Source: Dipteronia dyeriana
Lineage: Eukaryota; Streptophyta; Magnoliopsida; Sapindales; Sapindaceae
Assembly (NCBI GenBank): GCA_032871835.1
Contig: CM065295.1
Span: forward strand, 26,174,501 to 26,238,500
Length of the DNA stretch: 64,000 nt
Direction of reading: 5' to 3'
Shown: piece after piece, positions 24,685 to 35,193 of the stretch
Numbering within the stretch: the stretch's first letter is position 1
How the letters are laid out: every line of letters starts with the position of its first letter
The notes under the pieces: generated by a model
Databases searched by the model: none
Seen by the model: the letters and a program-made list of their open reading frames with translations, nothing else
What the model was told of the DNA's origin: nothing
Made by a program: the position numbers and the translations under genes

Positions 24685-25043
24685 AGAGCCAGTTTAATAA
24701 GATACTTGGCAATTAAAGTTATTCGGGTAACTACCAGTTTAATAAGATACTTGGTTAAGTTGTCCGAACATCGAAGAGCCAGTTTAATAAGATACTTGGC
24801 AATTAAAAGTTATTCGGGTAACTACCAGTTTAATAAGATAATTGGTTAGAGTTACCCGAACATCGAAGAGCCAGTTTAATAAGATACTTGGCGAATAAAG
24901 TTATTTGGGTAACTACCAGTTTAATAAGATACTTGGTTAAGTTACCCGAACATTGAAGAGCCAGTTTAATAAGATACTTGGCGAATAAAGTTATTTGGGT
25001 AACTACCAGTTTAATAAGATATTTGGTTAAGTTACCCGAACAT
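24685..25043 (+). repeat. 90-bp tandem array in the gypsy 3' region
   Basis: Four units start AGAGCCAGTTTAATAAG at 24685, 24775, 24867 and 24957. Each is made of two half-units sharing CCAGTTTAATAAGATACTTGG, with TTATTCGGGTAACTA or GTTACCCGAACAT between. The minus-strand open frames here are simply the repeat read as protein. Tandem arrays between pol and 3' LTR are typical of Tat elements. Confidence 0.92.
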
Positions 25044-25208
25044 GCCAGTTTAATGAAGTACTCGGCAACAATCAAGAAGTTAAGTGATCAAAGCAATTAA
25101 ATCATTTAGAAAAACTTGGAATTTTATTGATTTTAGATGGATTACAAATTCCATACAATAAAGAGTCAAAGATTTCTAAGAATTTCTACAATTCCACAAA
25201 AATTAAGG

Positions 25209-25883
25209 TTACGAGGATTTCGAGCCCTTGCCAATACTCGGGTCAGGCACCATTTCGTATTCGCGGAGCAGACTTTCGTTAGAAGGCCAAGCAATTGTAT
25301 CGACTGAGTCATCCATCCATTGGCTATAACCCTCTCTTGGGATCGACCCGACATCAGGCTCCACACCCTTCAGGACCGACTTTTGACTGGCATAGAAGGT
25401 TGAGAGGGAGTGGTCGGATGGAATCTCTAAATGCATAGGATGAGGCTCATTGCCTAGGCTACGGCAGTAAGCTATCCATTCCTTCATCTGAGTTCGAAGA
25501 GACTCCAAGGACCGATCCACATGATGTTTGATTGACAGCTCCCAATTGGTTCGGGCCTTCTCTGTTGCCCGATTCTTGACTTTAAAGAATTCACCAGTTG
25601 AAACCAGCCCTCGTTGAAACTCCTGTAGGAGAAGAGCATCGTAGGCAGGGGATCTCTTGAAACGATCTACCCCTTGTACTTCAAGTTCTAGCCTGGCCTC
25701 TAGGGATAAGGATTCGACTGTCAACGCTTGAGGCTCTAGATCTTTAATTTTTCGCTCATACACCGACTTAGACTGCTCCGCTTCATGCTCATCCTTGAAC
25801 ATTGATTCCTGGGCAGAAGACAATAAATTCTGAAGTGATATTGCTTTCTTTTCTGCTGAAGAAGCCCTTTCCTCGACCTCCAT
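25209..25883 (-). pseudogene. gypsy antisense gene, coiled-coil 3' part
   Basis: A 224-aa frame rich in Glu/Lys/Leu heptads (VYERKIKDLEPQALTVES, LEARLELEVQGV) and ending DPSIGKGSKSS. It reads opposite to gag-pol and probably is the 3' end of the antisense gene that begins at 28078. Antisense ORFs of unknown function occur in Tat-clade relatives. The connecting part (about 25900-26060) also reads as coiled coil in other frames, so introns or frameshifts lie between. Confidence 0.6.
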
Positions 25884-26299
25884 CTGCTTTGCTAGACAGT
25901 GGTCGGAAAAAATCTATGCAGAACCAACCTCCTGTTGATAAGCCGCATCCGGCTATCCTCACTTTCCTTTAGTTGAGCCTCCAAACGCCTTATTCGATCA
26001 ACTTGATGTTGCTGCGTCTGAATTAGCTCAACGAATTCGGCCACCATCTACAAAATAATACAATTAGAAATCTGGCAAACAAGCAAAAAATTAAAGGAGT
26101 TGGAGATAGCTTACATAAGATGCGTCATTAAAAACATTTTGAAGACGTTCTGTTAGGGAGCCATCCCGAAAACTGCTCCAAAGGCCTTCCCCGATGAAAG
26201 TCCGACCAGATGACATCTCCCGTAGCATATCCTAGGGAGAAGGATGTGAAGGAACCCTCAAGGGTTTAGCCCTTAGATTTTCAACCTCGGGGGGAGGGG

Positions 26300-26840
26300 A
26301 ACCCCTGTTCGGCTCCGAAGCCCCACATCCGCCGATACTCCAACATTAGCACTCGGGTAAGCCTCAGCCACAATATCTTTATCGCTAGAGTCGATGAAAG
26401 TAACCACCCAAGGAACCTTGAGAGGATGAGTTAGAGAGCTGATTGCCTTCGGTTTCTCACCCCGAGAACGGTGGAAACTGAGATCAGCTGCAGGATCCTC
26501 CGAAGTATCATCTCGGAAGGCTTCAAAAGATTTGGGACCTATAGGTACCTGTCCCTTGGAAGAATTACCTCCATCACCGGCATCAGTTTGCTCTGCAGGC
26601 TTCTCACCGACACCTTCACTTTGCCTTTACCGATCGACGGGTAGTTGAGTATCGGTCGGGCCACTCGGACAGCTAGTCTCCCCAATCGTAGGTTGAAAAA
26701 CATCCTCAGGGACATCTTCGGGAACCTGCTCATCAACGGCATCAGTCTCTTCATCAGACTCAGGAGGGGCGATGCCTTCGTCACCTTGACGAGAAGCCTC
26801 TTTCCGACTCGCCTGAATAATTGACTTCACTTGGCGAGCC
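26300..26840 (-). pseudogene. gypsy antisense gene, acidic middle part
   Basis: Read leftwards, frames encode ESDEETDAVDEQVPEDVPED and SRGEKPKAISSLTHPLKVPW in two phases with stops between. This acidic, low-complexity linker joins the 5' globular and 3' coiled-coil parts of the antisense gene. It is broken. Confidence 0.5.
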
Positions 26841-26954
26841 TAAAGATCGCAGATGAAGTCTGTATCAAACACTAGAAGAGAAAAGGAACCACGTCAGAAT
26901 GTAAAACAAAAAATATGTAACAATGAAAGGAAAAGGTTGCAAAAATCACTTACA

Positions 26955-28078
26955 TCACCTACGTTGGCCTGAAATCTTTTCGAAGAAGCCGAACTCAATC
27001 ATCTTCGACTTAACAAAGAGATAAGTCTTGCTTCTTTTCTCCAAAGTGTGAACCGCTGCCCGAGAAAGTCTGGTCAGCTCCACATCACTATACTCGATTT
27101 TCTTCTTGTTCCCAAACTCGAGGGAACAGAAGAAACGGGGGACTTTCAACACCGTTCGAGTACGCCCAGCCAAAATAGTAACCTCGAGCCCGAGACTCCC
27201 TCCGACAAAAAACCAACTGTTCTTTCAGAACTTGTTAGATGTAGGGAATCCCCATATAAAACCCCTCACAGACTCACTTTTGTCCCCTTAGGGACCCAAC
27301 AATCCGACGAATTAGACATAAGGAAGTAGGTCCCCGACTTGCCTGCTTGCCTCAGTGTAAAAAAGTACCTGATTTCATTCGGGGATGGCGGCGATAAGTT
27401 CATCCGGCTGTACATGTTCCATATGCACATCAAAATTTTATAGCTGTTCGGGGCAAGCTCAGCCGGAGCAATCCCTACTTCAGCCAAAAACCAGGTAATG
27501 AATGGCTGGAAGGGAAGAGTGGCGCCGCAGTAGAGCATGGATCCGTAGATCGCCACCATACCCGGGGGAGGATTCCATGCAGCTCTATCACCCGCTGGAA
27601 TCAGAGTGACTGAATTAGGCAAATCGAATCGGGAGCGATACTTCATTATCTCATCTGACCCGACCACATTCGGCTCGGTGTCAAACCCACTCAGGCGTTC
27701 AACAGGAAAAGTAAGACGAGACGCCCTGAACTCCTCTTCAACATCATTTTCGTTGACAATTTGCTCCCTGATCAAAATATTGCCCGAGTTATGCTTGCGG
27801 ACTTCACTTTTACTTTGATGTTTTCCCATCCTTCGAAGAGGTACCTTGTAGTCAGAAATATCAGAATCAGAACTAGATGAAGAAATCGATACAGGGCTAA
27901 AAGTGACGTCAGGGTGAAGCCCCGAAACATCAACTTCTAAAAATGGAGGTTCATCTACAGGGATTTCCCCCAGTAATCTTATAATACAAGAAACTAATTG
28001 GAAATCCCCACATTCTAATGCATTAAAAGCGACATTAAAAAGACGATAACGAGAAGATGACTCCATTAAAACTAACAT
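26955..28078 (-). pseudogene. gypsy antisense gene, Transposase_28-like 5' part
   Basis: A 270-aa frame (28078-27266) starts MLVLMESSSRYRLFNVAF, has a Ser/Asp-rich stretch, then a globular block with RFDLPNSVTLIPAGDRA, GMVAIYGSMLYCGATLPFQP, FLAEVGIAPAELAPNSYKIL and GWVPKG-like CWVPKGTKVSL. This resembles the plant 'putative gypsy type transposon' family (PF04195, from memory). A stop and one-base shifts follow; another frame (27173-26955) continues with VLKVPRFFCSLEFGNKKKI. Its role is unknown. It is antisense to the gypsy transcript and could form double-stranded RNA with it. Confidence 0.65.
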
Positions 28079-28545
28079 TGGATTAAGTTTGATACAAGAT
28101 CTTCAACGGAGAATCACGAACTTCTGTGTAAAAAAATCTGGGTTTAAAGAAATTTCTGCTGAAAATCGTCGAGAATAAACCAACAATGTCTCTCAGTAAA
28201 GAATTTAAAGAAATAAAAGCACGAAACCCTAGATCTCAAGGCGGGAAAAAACAACGATAAGGATTGATGACGTAGGCGGCGCACGGGGAAGCGAGTATGT
28301 CGTTTCTCATAAATGATATCGAAAAACGAAGAGGCAAGAGACACATGTCAGAAGGAGAACTGGCTTTCGCCGTCTGAACTCCAAAACGCCGCCATCATTA
28401 GAGATCTCATGTAAAGAGGCAAATCGAATTTGCAGGGTCGCCATTACAACACGTCATTATGACAAGATATTTACTGGGATACTGACAAGATATTGATAAC
28501 TAATTAAAATACTTTTGCCCGAACAAGCCTTGTTCAGCAAAAATA

Positions 28546-28560
28546 TTTTAAGAGGGGTAT
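28546..28560 (+). other. gypsy polypurine tract
   Basis: TTTTAAGAGGGGTAT abuts the 3' LTR and would prime plus-strand DNA synthesis. Confidence 0.75.
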
Positions 28561-29499
28561 TGTCATATGTGAATTTTTTCGGATGAATACGTCATCAAAC
28601 AAAAAGGATAAATTGCCAGGTGGACATCCAAATAGGCATTCAGAAAATATCCTACAAAACATTGTTGAGGAAGAGAAAACCTGAGTAAGCAGATGTTGAA
28701 TGAAACCTACTTGGGATCAGTTAACGACACTCAGGACTGGTTAAATGACGTTTCCACTCGGGCTCAAACGATGTTACTCAGGCCCCGCTGGTATTTTCGT
28801 TGCTCGGGATAAATATGAAGAAAACCGAATAAGAAGCTTAGTGCTTAGTTCACACGGACTAGATCATTAAATACACGAAGATATCCATATCAGAAAGGAA
28901 TCCCAAAGAGAACAGAATACTGAGCTGGAAGGGTTCCCAATCAGGCAACAACTTTATTCCTTTAAAAAGACTACTTCCTTATATAAGGAAACAAGTCCAA
29001 ATTGGAATGCACTACTAGAATCCCATTCGACTTCAATACAAGACTCCGAAACAGGAAAGAAGACAATCAACTCCAAACAAGAAACCAAATCACAATTAAA
29101 TACAAAGATATTTTATTATATGTCCAAAGCAGATTAAGGTTCTATAAACATATAAATAGACCCATAATCTCGTCCAAAAAAAGATATAGACAATAGAGTA
29201 TACACAGAAATCATAACAAAGTTCAGAGAGAAAAATGTGGGATCGAGAGCTTGTAATATTCCAAATTCATAGTGGATTTTGACTAGGTTTATCTTTCAAC
29301 CACCCGTGGACGTTTCTCCAATCATCGGAGTTTTACCACGTAAAAAATTGTCTTGTTTACTTTCTCCTTCTATCTTTTTGAAGAGTTTTACCACGTAAAA
29401 AACTGTCTTGTTTACTTTCTCCTTCTATCTCTTTGAAATCTCAACCAAAATTCAATCATTGTTGACTTTTCTAATACACTACAGAAATCAACTTGAACA
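28561..29499 (+). repeat. gypsy 3' LTR with 55-bp internal duplication
   Basis: Aligns with the 5' LTR from TGTCATATGTGAATTTTTTC to the CA end at 29498-29499. The block starting GAGTTTTACCACGTAAAAAA is present twice (from 29328 and 29383, period 55), which the other LTR has once. Confidence 0.92.
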
Positions 29500-29504
29500 C
29501 CCTT

Positions 29505-29782
29505 CTTTTTTCCTCCTCCCAGATCTCATTTCTTGTTTTCTCCCTTCTCGTATTTTATCGATTAACCGATGTGGGAATCTTCAATTTTCGATTAAAAGTT
29601 TCAATTTTGGCTTATTGGTTATTCTCAGAATACATGTTTAGCTTCTGGGTTCTTGTTATTTTCACCGAATCCTCTTCCTTTCTCCCTGTTTAACCCTAAT
29701 AGGGTTTTGGTTTTGTTCATCCTTAGATCTCGATTTTTTAGCTTTTCGTTTCCTTTTTATTTTCATTTATTCGCACCCAATA
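29505..29782 (+). promoter_or_regulatory. 5' leader of the 2H gene after the gypsy insertion
   Basis: A pyrimidine-rich leader (TTTTTTCCTCCTCCCAGATC...) runs from the right target duplication to the ATG. The gypsy LTR, with its own TATA box near 29150, is now the nearest upstream promoter in the same orientation and could drive this gene. Confidence 0.5.
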
Positions 29783-30334
29783 ATGTCACAGGGTTATGCA
29801 ATCGAGCTTTATTTCGATCCTGCGCTAGAAAATCAAGTCTTGAAAGCATGGAACGTGCTGGCACGCCGTCAAATCAGTACCCAACTCATCGAAATCGAGT
29901 CACGTCCCCATATAACTCTCTTTTCGAGCCCCATTATAGAGCCTGCAAAGATTGAATCAATAATCAAGAGCTTTGCTTCCAAGCAAGAACCACTGCCTTT
30001 GTCTTTCTCCACGATTGGGAGCTTTTGCAATGACAACAATGCCTTGTTTCTTGCACCAACGCCTTCGCTTTCGCTACTTCAGTTCCAGTCTATGTTGTGC
30101 GAAACAATGAAGAAAGAAGGGGTTGACTTGGCAGAGGAGTATCGTTCTGAGAATTGGATTCCTTATTGTGCTGTTGCTCAAGAAGTGCCGAAGACAAGAA
30201 TGGCCGAGGCCTTTTGTGTTTTGAGGGAATTGAAGCTCCCGGTTTCTGGGTATGCAATGGATATTGGGCTGGTGGAGTATTCTCCTGTTCGTGAGCAATT
30301 CTCGTTTTCACTTGGTAACTCTGTAGAAGCATGA
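29783..30334 (+). CDS. 2H phosphoesterase-like (RNA ligase/CPDase family) protein
   Basis: An intact 183-aa frame MSQGYAIELYFDP...LGNSVEA with no intron. It matches the small plant 'RNA ligase/cyclic nucleotide phosphodiesterase' family (Arabidopsis At3g28140 type, from memory). Enzymes of the 2H superfamily act on cyclic or 2'-5' phosphodiesters with two H-x-(S/T) motifs. The first is present (RPHITLF, His43, Thr45). At the expected second site the sequence is NWIPYCAVA, with Tyr128 and Ala130 instead of His and Ser/Thr, so activity is doubtful. No signal peptide or membrane segment; probably cytosolic. The ATG is the first in the leader and fits family length. Confidence 0.88.
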   Translation: MSQGYAIELYFDPALENQVLKAWNVLARRQISTQLIEIESRPHITLFSSPIIEPAKIESIIKSFASKQEPLPLSFSTIGSFCNDNNALFLAPTPSLSLLQFQSMLCETMKKEGVDLAEEYRSENWIPYCAVAQEVPKTRMAEAFCVLRELKLPVSGYAMDIGLVEYSPVREQFSFSLGNSVEA

Positions 30335-31235
30335 CCTTTTCATTTATGGTATTATATAATGTGTTGAATTTAATGTTTTCAGTTTTATAAGAGTATCACG
30401 GTGAACCCTGTGTTCAGTTTATATGAATTATATGGAATCTAGAGCAATATTAGGAGAATTGCCGATTATGGTTTTTGAAGTAGTTGCAATTGACTTGGTT
30501 TATTTATTTATTTATTTTTGGTTCTTTTCATGTTTTTGGGTTATGTTGAAAATATATTTGGAAATTATACCAATACACATGTTCAGGCAATGGTATGTTT
30601 AGTGGGAGAATATGTTTGCTTTGTGCTCACTTGTTAGCATCATCTTTTGCACGAATTTGGATGTTCAGTGAACAACATAGGCGTGGTCATTTTGCTTGTT
30701 TGTGCTGTGGGGCTTATACTGTAGGATCCCAAGTGTTATTTCAGACAAGAATTATTTTCACTTGTTGCTAGATGTGAATCATTCAGTGATTGTAACCTGA
30801 TGTCATCACTTGCTAGTGTTTATTAATTTTTTGTCTTGCAAAGTAGCAGAGTTTTTGCACCTGATTGATATTACACTAAGTAACCCTACAACATCATCCA
30901 CTTTTTATCTTACATGTGATTTAGTTGAATGGTTCTTGTTAGTCTAGTCACCTTTGTTGTAGGTCCATAAATTTTCTGTATTTTCTTTTGGTTTTTAGTC
31001 CCTATTTCTTTAGTTATTGCTTGTACACATAACTTATATTATGTTTTGGAATACAAAAAAAAAAGATTTTTTTATAACGATAACGTTATAAAAAAAGACT
31101 TTGACATTATCTGGAAATAGAATACATGTTTAATTAAATAATATCTAAACACGCTAGACAAATTTCGAATAGATTAACGAATTAATTAATTAGATGCAAT
31201 TTCAAAGAATCCTATGATTCTTTTTCCTAGATTCA
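30335..31235. other. 3' UTR of the 2H gene and intergenic DNA
   Basis: The 3' UTR is expected in the first few hundred bases. No further gene was recognised. It contains a perfect short palindrome at 31067-31096. Confidence 0.5.
31067..31096. repeat. perfect 13-bp inverted repeat with 4-bp loop
   Basis: TTTTTTTATAACG, loop ATAA, CGTTATAAAAAAA. It could extrude as a small hairpin; it may also be a rho-independent-looking chance structure with no role in a nucleus. Confidence 0.85.
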
Positions 31236-31259
31236 CAAGTGTTCATTTAACTTATGCAT

Positions 31260-31483
31260 GAAGGGATAGCATAATGGTCATGCTTGTGGTTTGGTCCCAT
31301 TAGGTTTGGGGTTCGAAACCCTTCATGTGTACCTACATGGCCAAAGTTCGTAGTTTCATGTTTTCCAAACAGTGTAGGGTTCGACGGGGGCTCTAGTTTT
31401 GATCTTGGGTTAGCTAAGTTAAGTGGGTTCCGGGGATTTTTGGGTTATCAAAACAAAGAAAAAATGCAAAAAAAAAAAAAAAA
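31260..31483 (+). mobile_element. tRNA-derived SINE with poly(A) tail
   Basis: Box A-like GGGATAGCATAATGGTCA at the 5' end and box B-like GGGGTTCGAAACCC about 40 bp later are pol III promoter elements. The element ends in a long A tract (about 31468-31483). Imperfect target duplications flank it: CAAGTGTTCATTTAACTTA at 31236-31254 and CAAGTGATCGTTTTAATTTA at 31484-31503. The 68-aa open frame inside is a chance ORF. Confidence 0.85.
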
Positions 31484-31503
31484 CAAGTGATCGTTTTAAT
31501 TTA

Positions 31504-32971
31504 ATTTCCGATGTTGTCCCGCTTATGTACTTTAACATTGTTTTCATATGTTTTCCTTGCCCATTACTTTTCTAACCGGTGCTAATCTTGTGTAAAAGTA
31601 AGTTAATATTTTGCATAATTTCTCAAGCAACTTTTGACTTCCAACTTTTTTTTTTCTAATTACTTAATTGTCCACTGCAGACTATTCTCCAAAGTCCAAA
31701 TTTGTAATCAGCCTTAGAGTCATCAGTCTTCTCATCTGTATGTATTATTGACCACAGACACTAGAATATGTCTCTTCCGGTATTCTGTTTTGATATGAAC
31801 TTATAAATGTTGATATCTGTTTCAAGTTCCATTGTGCCATAACTTTGTATGTGTGCTTTCTGTAATAGAAATTGGTTTACTCTGATACTTCATACCAGTG
31901 TATTAACCAATTAAGAAAGTTGGTGTCAAATTCATGATTGATATTCTTGATCCAAATTGCAAGGTTGACCAAGAATAATAGTTCGTGTCCTCTAGCACTA
32001 AATATTGAAAATAATGAAGGAATCACCATTGCATTTTGAAATTTGGCTGAGTGTAACTTTGTGTTTTATAAGATGCCGAACATGCCATCCGCTAGTTTTC
32101 GAAGTTGCCTTAATTTACTGGATCTTCTCTCTTAACTTTGGTTCTTTGTTGAATGGAAGCTGTGTTGAAAGTGGGATATAGGATAAGCAACCTAGCCAGG
32201 AAGTATCTTTTAGCAATAGCTTAAGTGGGATCTAGTTAACTGTTATTATTTATCATATTTATCACGGTGGTTCCTTTTATGCCCAGACCATTCAGTTTTT
32301 CCATGACTAGCTGCGTGTTGGTGATTGACTCTGGAGGCATCTTTCAATTTAAGCTCGGATTAAGAATCTTGTTCTCAACTAAGTTTCATTTAAGCTTTCA
32401 AGGATCTTGTGACACCTCAATTTTATTGATAATGGATGGTTTAAATTTATTTCCTTTTTCATTGATTGTTTTACTGACAAAGCTTAAAAGGTTCAGGTAA
32501 AGTTTAGATGAGAAGATACTTGTGTGTAAGGTTTAAGAGCATGTGTACTTATATCAAGCTTAGTCCAGCAACATAGTTACAAATATGTTTCCTGTTGATC
32601 TAGATAAGCAAGCATTTTTGTTGGCCTTCATTCTGCAGTCCTTCACAATGTTTTTTTTTTTTTTTTGTAAAGAGTAGTCCTTCACAATGTGGTAAAGCAT
32701 TGATGTTGTTTTGCTGTACTAAATTATTACGATCTCTAAACGAAACCTCTTGTACAAAATCATAATATATGCTCATTGCTTATGGTTTTCAGTTTATTAT
32801 TTAAAGAAGATAGATCCGTGGTGCATTTATCTAGCAGGGTTGATTAAACAATCCTGTTTTACTGAATCTACCATTACTGTCACTTTTTTTTACCAGGGAA
32901 GAATGGTATGTACAATGTACATGCAAAACAAACCCAACACTCCGAAATATATTTATTCTATATTTAAGCCT
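31504..32971. other. intergenic, no gene recognised
   Basis: AT-rich sequence with scattered short frames without family resemblance. A T(14-20) tract lies near 32650, flanked by two copies of GTCCTTCACAATGT. Confidence 0.4.
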
Positions 32972-35193
32972 TCAAATTTTGCTCATATTTTGAGAAACAA
33001 TCCCCGTCCGTCTTTCTAAAATGGCCATCAAGAAATCATTCCAGACGTCTATAGGTCCAGGCAGACACCAATGAACACAGTCACTGTAACCCTTCATGTA
33101 TTTGTTGTCCCAGAAAACTCCTGGGTGCCCATCAGCCCCCATCAACATTGCTTTCGTCACATCCACGATACGAAAACTCTTAACATGCTTCTCTCCTGCC
33201 TTCTTTGCTCTTTTTACCTCTTTTACCTGGATGTTCCTTAGTTCCAACTCACTACCACTCATGTTGATATCTTGTTTACCCAAAGGACTTGTTCTGTTGC
33301 ACCTTCCTCCTGTGTTCCAGCTTCCATTCTCAAAATGGGCTGGTGAGAATGTTCTCACTATTGTTGCTATCCCTTTGCACCCCCAGCACCCATTGATGTA
33401 GTCAAGTGCCACCCTAAGGGTCATCCCGATTGCAGCGCCCACGCTAAGATTGGTCACATTCCGTTCATTGCAAAATACGCAACCCACTAATTTGTCACGT
33501 TTGTGTACATAAATTGGTCGAAAGAACCAATGTGCATTGGAGATGATGGCATAGTCGATTGTAGGGAGGTTTGGAGTCCAATTGGTATCCATCTTGTCGA
33601 GATGCAAGTCATAGGTGCCGGATGAGGTACCATTGATAACTCTCTCCTCCCCGGCTACAAGGAATCTGGACCAGAGGATCATGAGGGTGAAGTCGTGATT
33701 AGGGAAGTGCCATATCATGTTTCGATCTTCAGAGTCCCTATAAATTTCTTTTGGCATTTCCTCCTGCAAAACTAACATCATGTCGATGTGAAATCATTGA
33801 ACTATCAGAAAACACAGCACGATACAAACCAACGATTTTTGGAAACAAAAAGCTTACGTTGTTTAGAGCAACTCCAATGAAGACATCAAAACACCAAATT
33901 GGTTTAAAAACCAACTCCAGCGAATATATCTTATATATCTTTCTCAAAACAAAATTTTAGTATAGCTACTGCTACTATAGTTACACTAATCCTTTATTTT
34001 TATTTTTTTTATTGGAGTGGAAAAAAATTTAGTGTAAACATATTCTTCCGAGATGCTTTTTGAACACTAAATTAGTGTAAAATTTGGTATTATTTGTTGA
34101 ATTTGCTCTTAGAAGGGCAATTTGTGTTAAGGTGTTGTACTTATATCAACTCCTACAACTCTTGTTAAGTACAGTGTTCATAAGTCTGTATCCTAAACTG
34201 TTTTTACTAATCGTGTCTGTATCTACTCAAATATAATGTCTCAAGGTAATTATGTAAAGACACTACCCAAACCTATTAAAATCGTATTGAATTCATGAAT
34301 TCTGGTAAAAATTGCTTCCCGATAGCTTCGAAATTGATGTAGTTGACAAAATGAGAGAGTGAGTGAAATAAACAAGAAAATAGGAAACTAACCAGAGACA
34401 AGAGACAAAGAAGAGAATCCATATGGTTTTTAGCAACAGAGTCACCGATGAAAGCCATTTTGTTGCCTCGAACCATTTCGAAAAAGTTCTTGGGATCAAA
34501 CCTCGGAAGATCACAACCCTCTGGCTTCCATCTCCAGTTTAGAAAACCCTTATCCATCCTTCCATGCTTGAAACAATTTTTAGATTCCGGAAGCGTCACA
34601 CAGCTTGAATTTGTATATCTGGACCCTTCAAAGTCTCGTATCCACGTACCCGCAAACAAATCGCAATTTAAAATCGCATGATCTGCAATATCAAAACATT
34701 ATTCATCATGTACTTACAAAATCACATAGTTTGTATATAAATGATGGATTCAGATCCTCTACCTTACTAATTTTTGTCATGACCTCAAACACTTAAAATA
34801 ATACACTTAAAATAATACACTATCTCGGCCACTAATTATGGATATCAACAAATCTGTTGAGGTTATGACAAAGATCAGTTCAGTAGTAGAGAATCTCAAT
34901 TCATAAATAACAGGTACAAAATGAAGGAAATCTTAAAGATGTTGAAAATATATTGCACCTTGGTGTGTTTGGATGGAGAGAGACTTGTGTTGAACTTGAA
35001 GTTCATGTTTTGGTATACCCGGAAAAGGGTTTGGATAAATGAGGTAGAAGCTGAAAATGGTGGTCGCAGCTATTGAAGACAACAACAATACAGGAACCAG
35101 TCTCCCTACAATATTCAGACATCTCTGATCCGTTCTGTTAGAGTGTACAGTCACTTTATCTTGATGAAAATGTGAAGAAAAATACTTATTCAT
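32972..35193 (-). CDS. trichome birefringence-like (TBL, PC-esterase) protein
   Basis: Three exons join in frame: 35193-34959, 34682-34393, 33763-32972, giving 438 aa. Residues about 28-53 (IVGRLVPVLLLSSIAATTIF) form a signal anchor, so this is a type II Golgi protein. The TBL domain (CDLFAGTWIRDFEGSRYTNS) precedes the esterase block with GDS (FIGDSVAKNH, Ser160) and the C-terminal DxxH (DCVHWCLPGP, Asp403, His406). These three form the catalytic triad of plant polysaccharide O-acetyltransferases acting on xylan, mannan or pectin. HWFFRPIYVH and RTFSPAHFENGSWNTGG most resemble the TBL19-22 group (inference). Splice sites are GT-AG. It looks intact. Confidence 0.92.
33866..34108. mobile_element. 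PIF/Harbinger (Tourist-like) MITE in TBL intron 2
   Basis: Ends are GAGCAACTCCAATGAAG and the inverted TTGAATTTGCTC, flanked by TTA on both sides (33863-33865, 34109-34111), the 3-bp duplication of the superfamily. It lies wholly inside the intron 33764-34392. Confidence 0.75.

Larger units (their letters stand above)
17580..29499 (+). mobile_element. Ty3/gypsy LTR retrotransposon, Tat-type, decayed
   Basis: A complete 11.9-kb insertion with 5-bp target duplication CCCTT at 17575-17579 and 29500-29504. LTRs are 17580-18468 and 28561-29499, both TG...CA. The order gag, protease, RT, RNase H, second RNase H, integrase is that of gypsy elements. The second RNase H and the long non-pol 3' region with an antisense gene point to the Tat group. 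At least six nonsense codons and two frameshifts in gag-pol make it non-autonomous. The LTRs have many point differences, so the insertion is not recent. Confidence 0.95.

Noticed and set aside
24830..25075. Minus-strand frame with repeated KYLIKL peptides
   Set aside because: A translation of the 90-bp tandem array.
31276..31330. tRNA gene
   Set aside because: Box A and B are present, but no cloverleaf and a poly(A) tail follow; it is a SINE.
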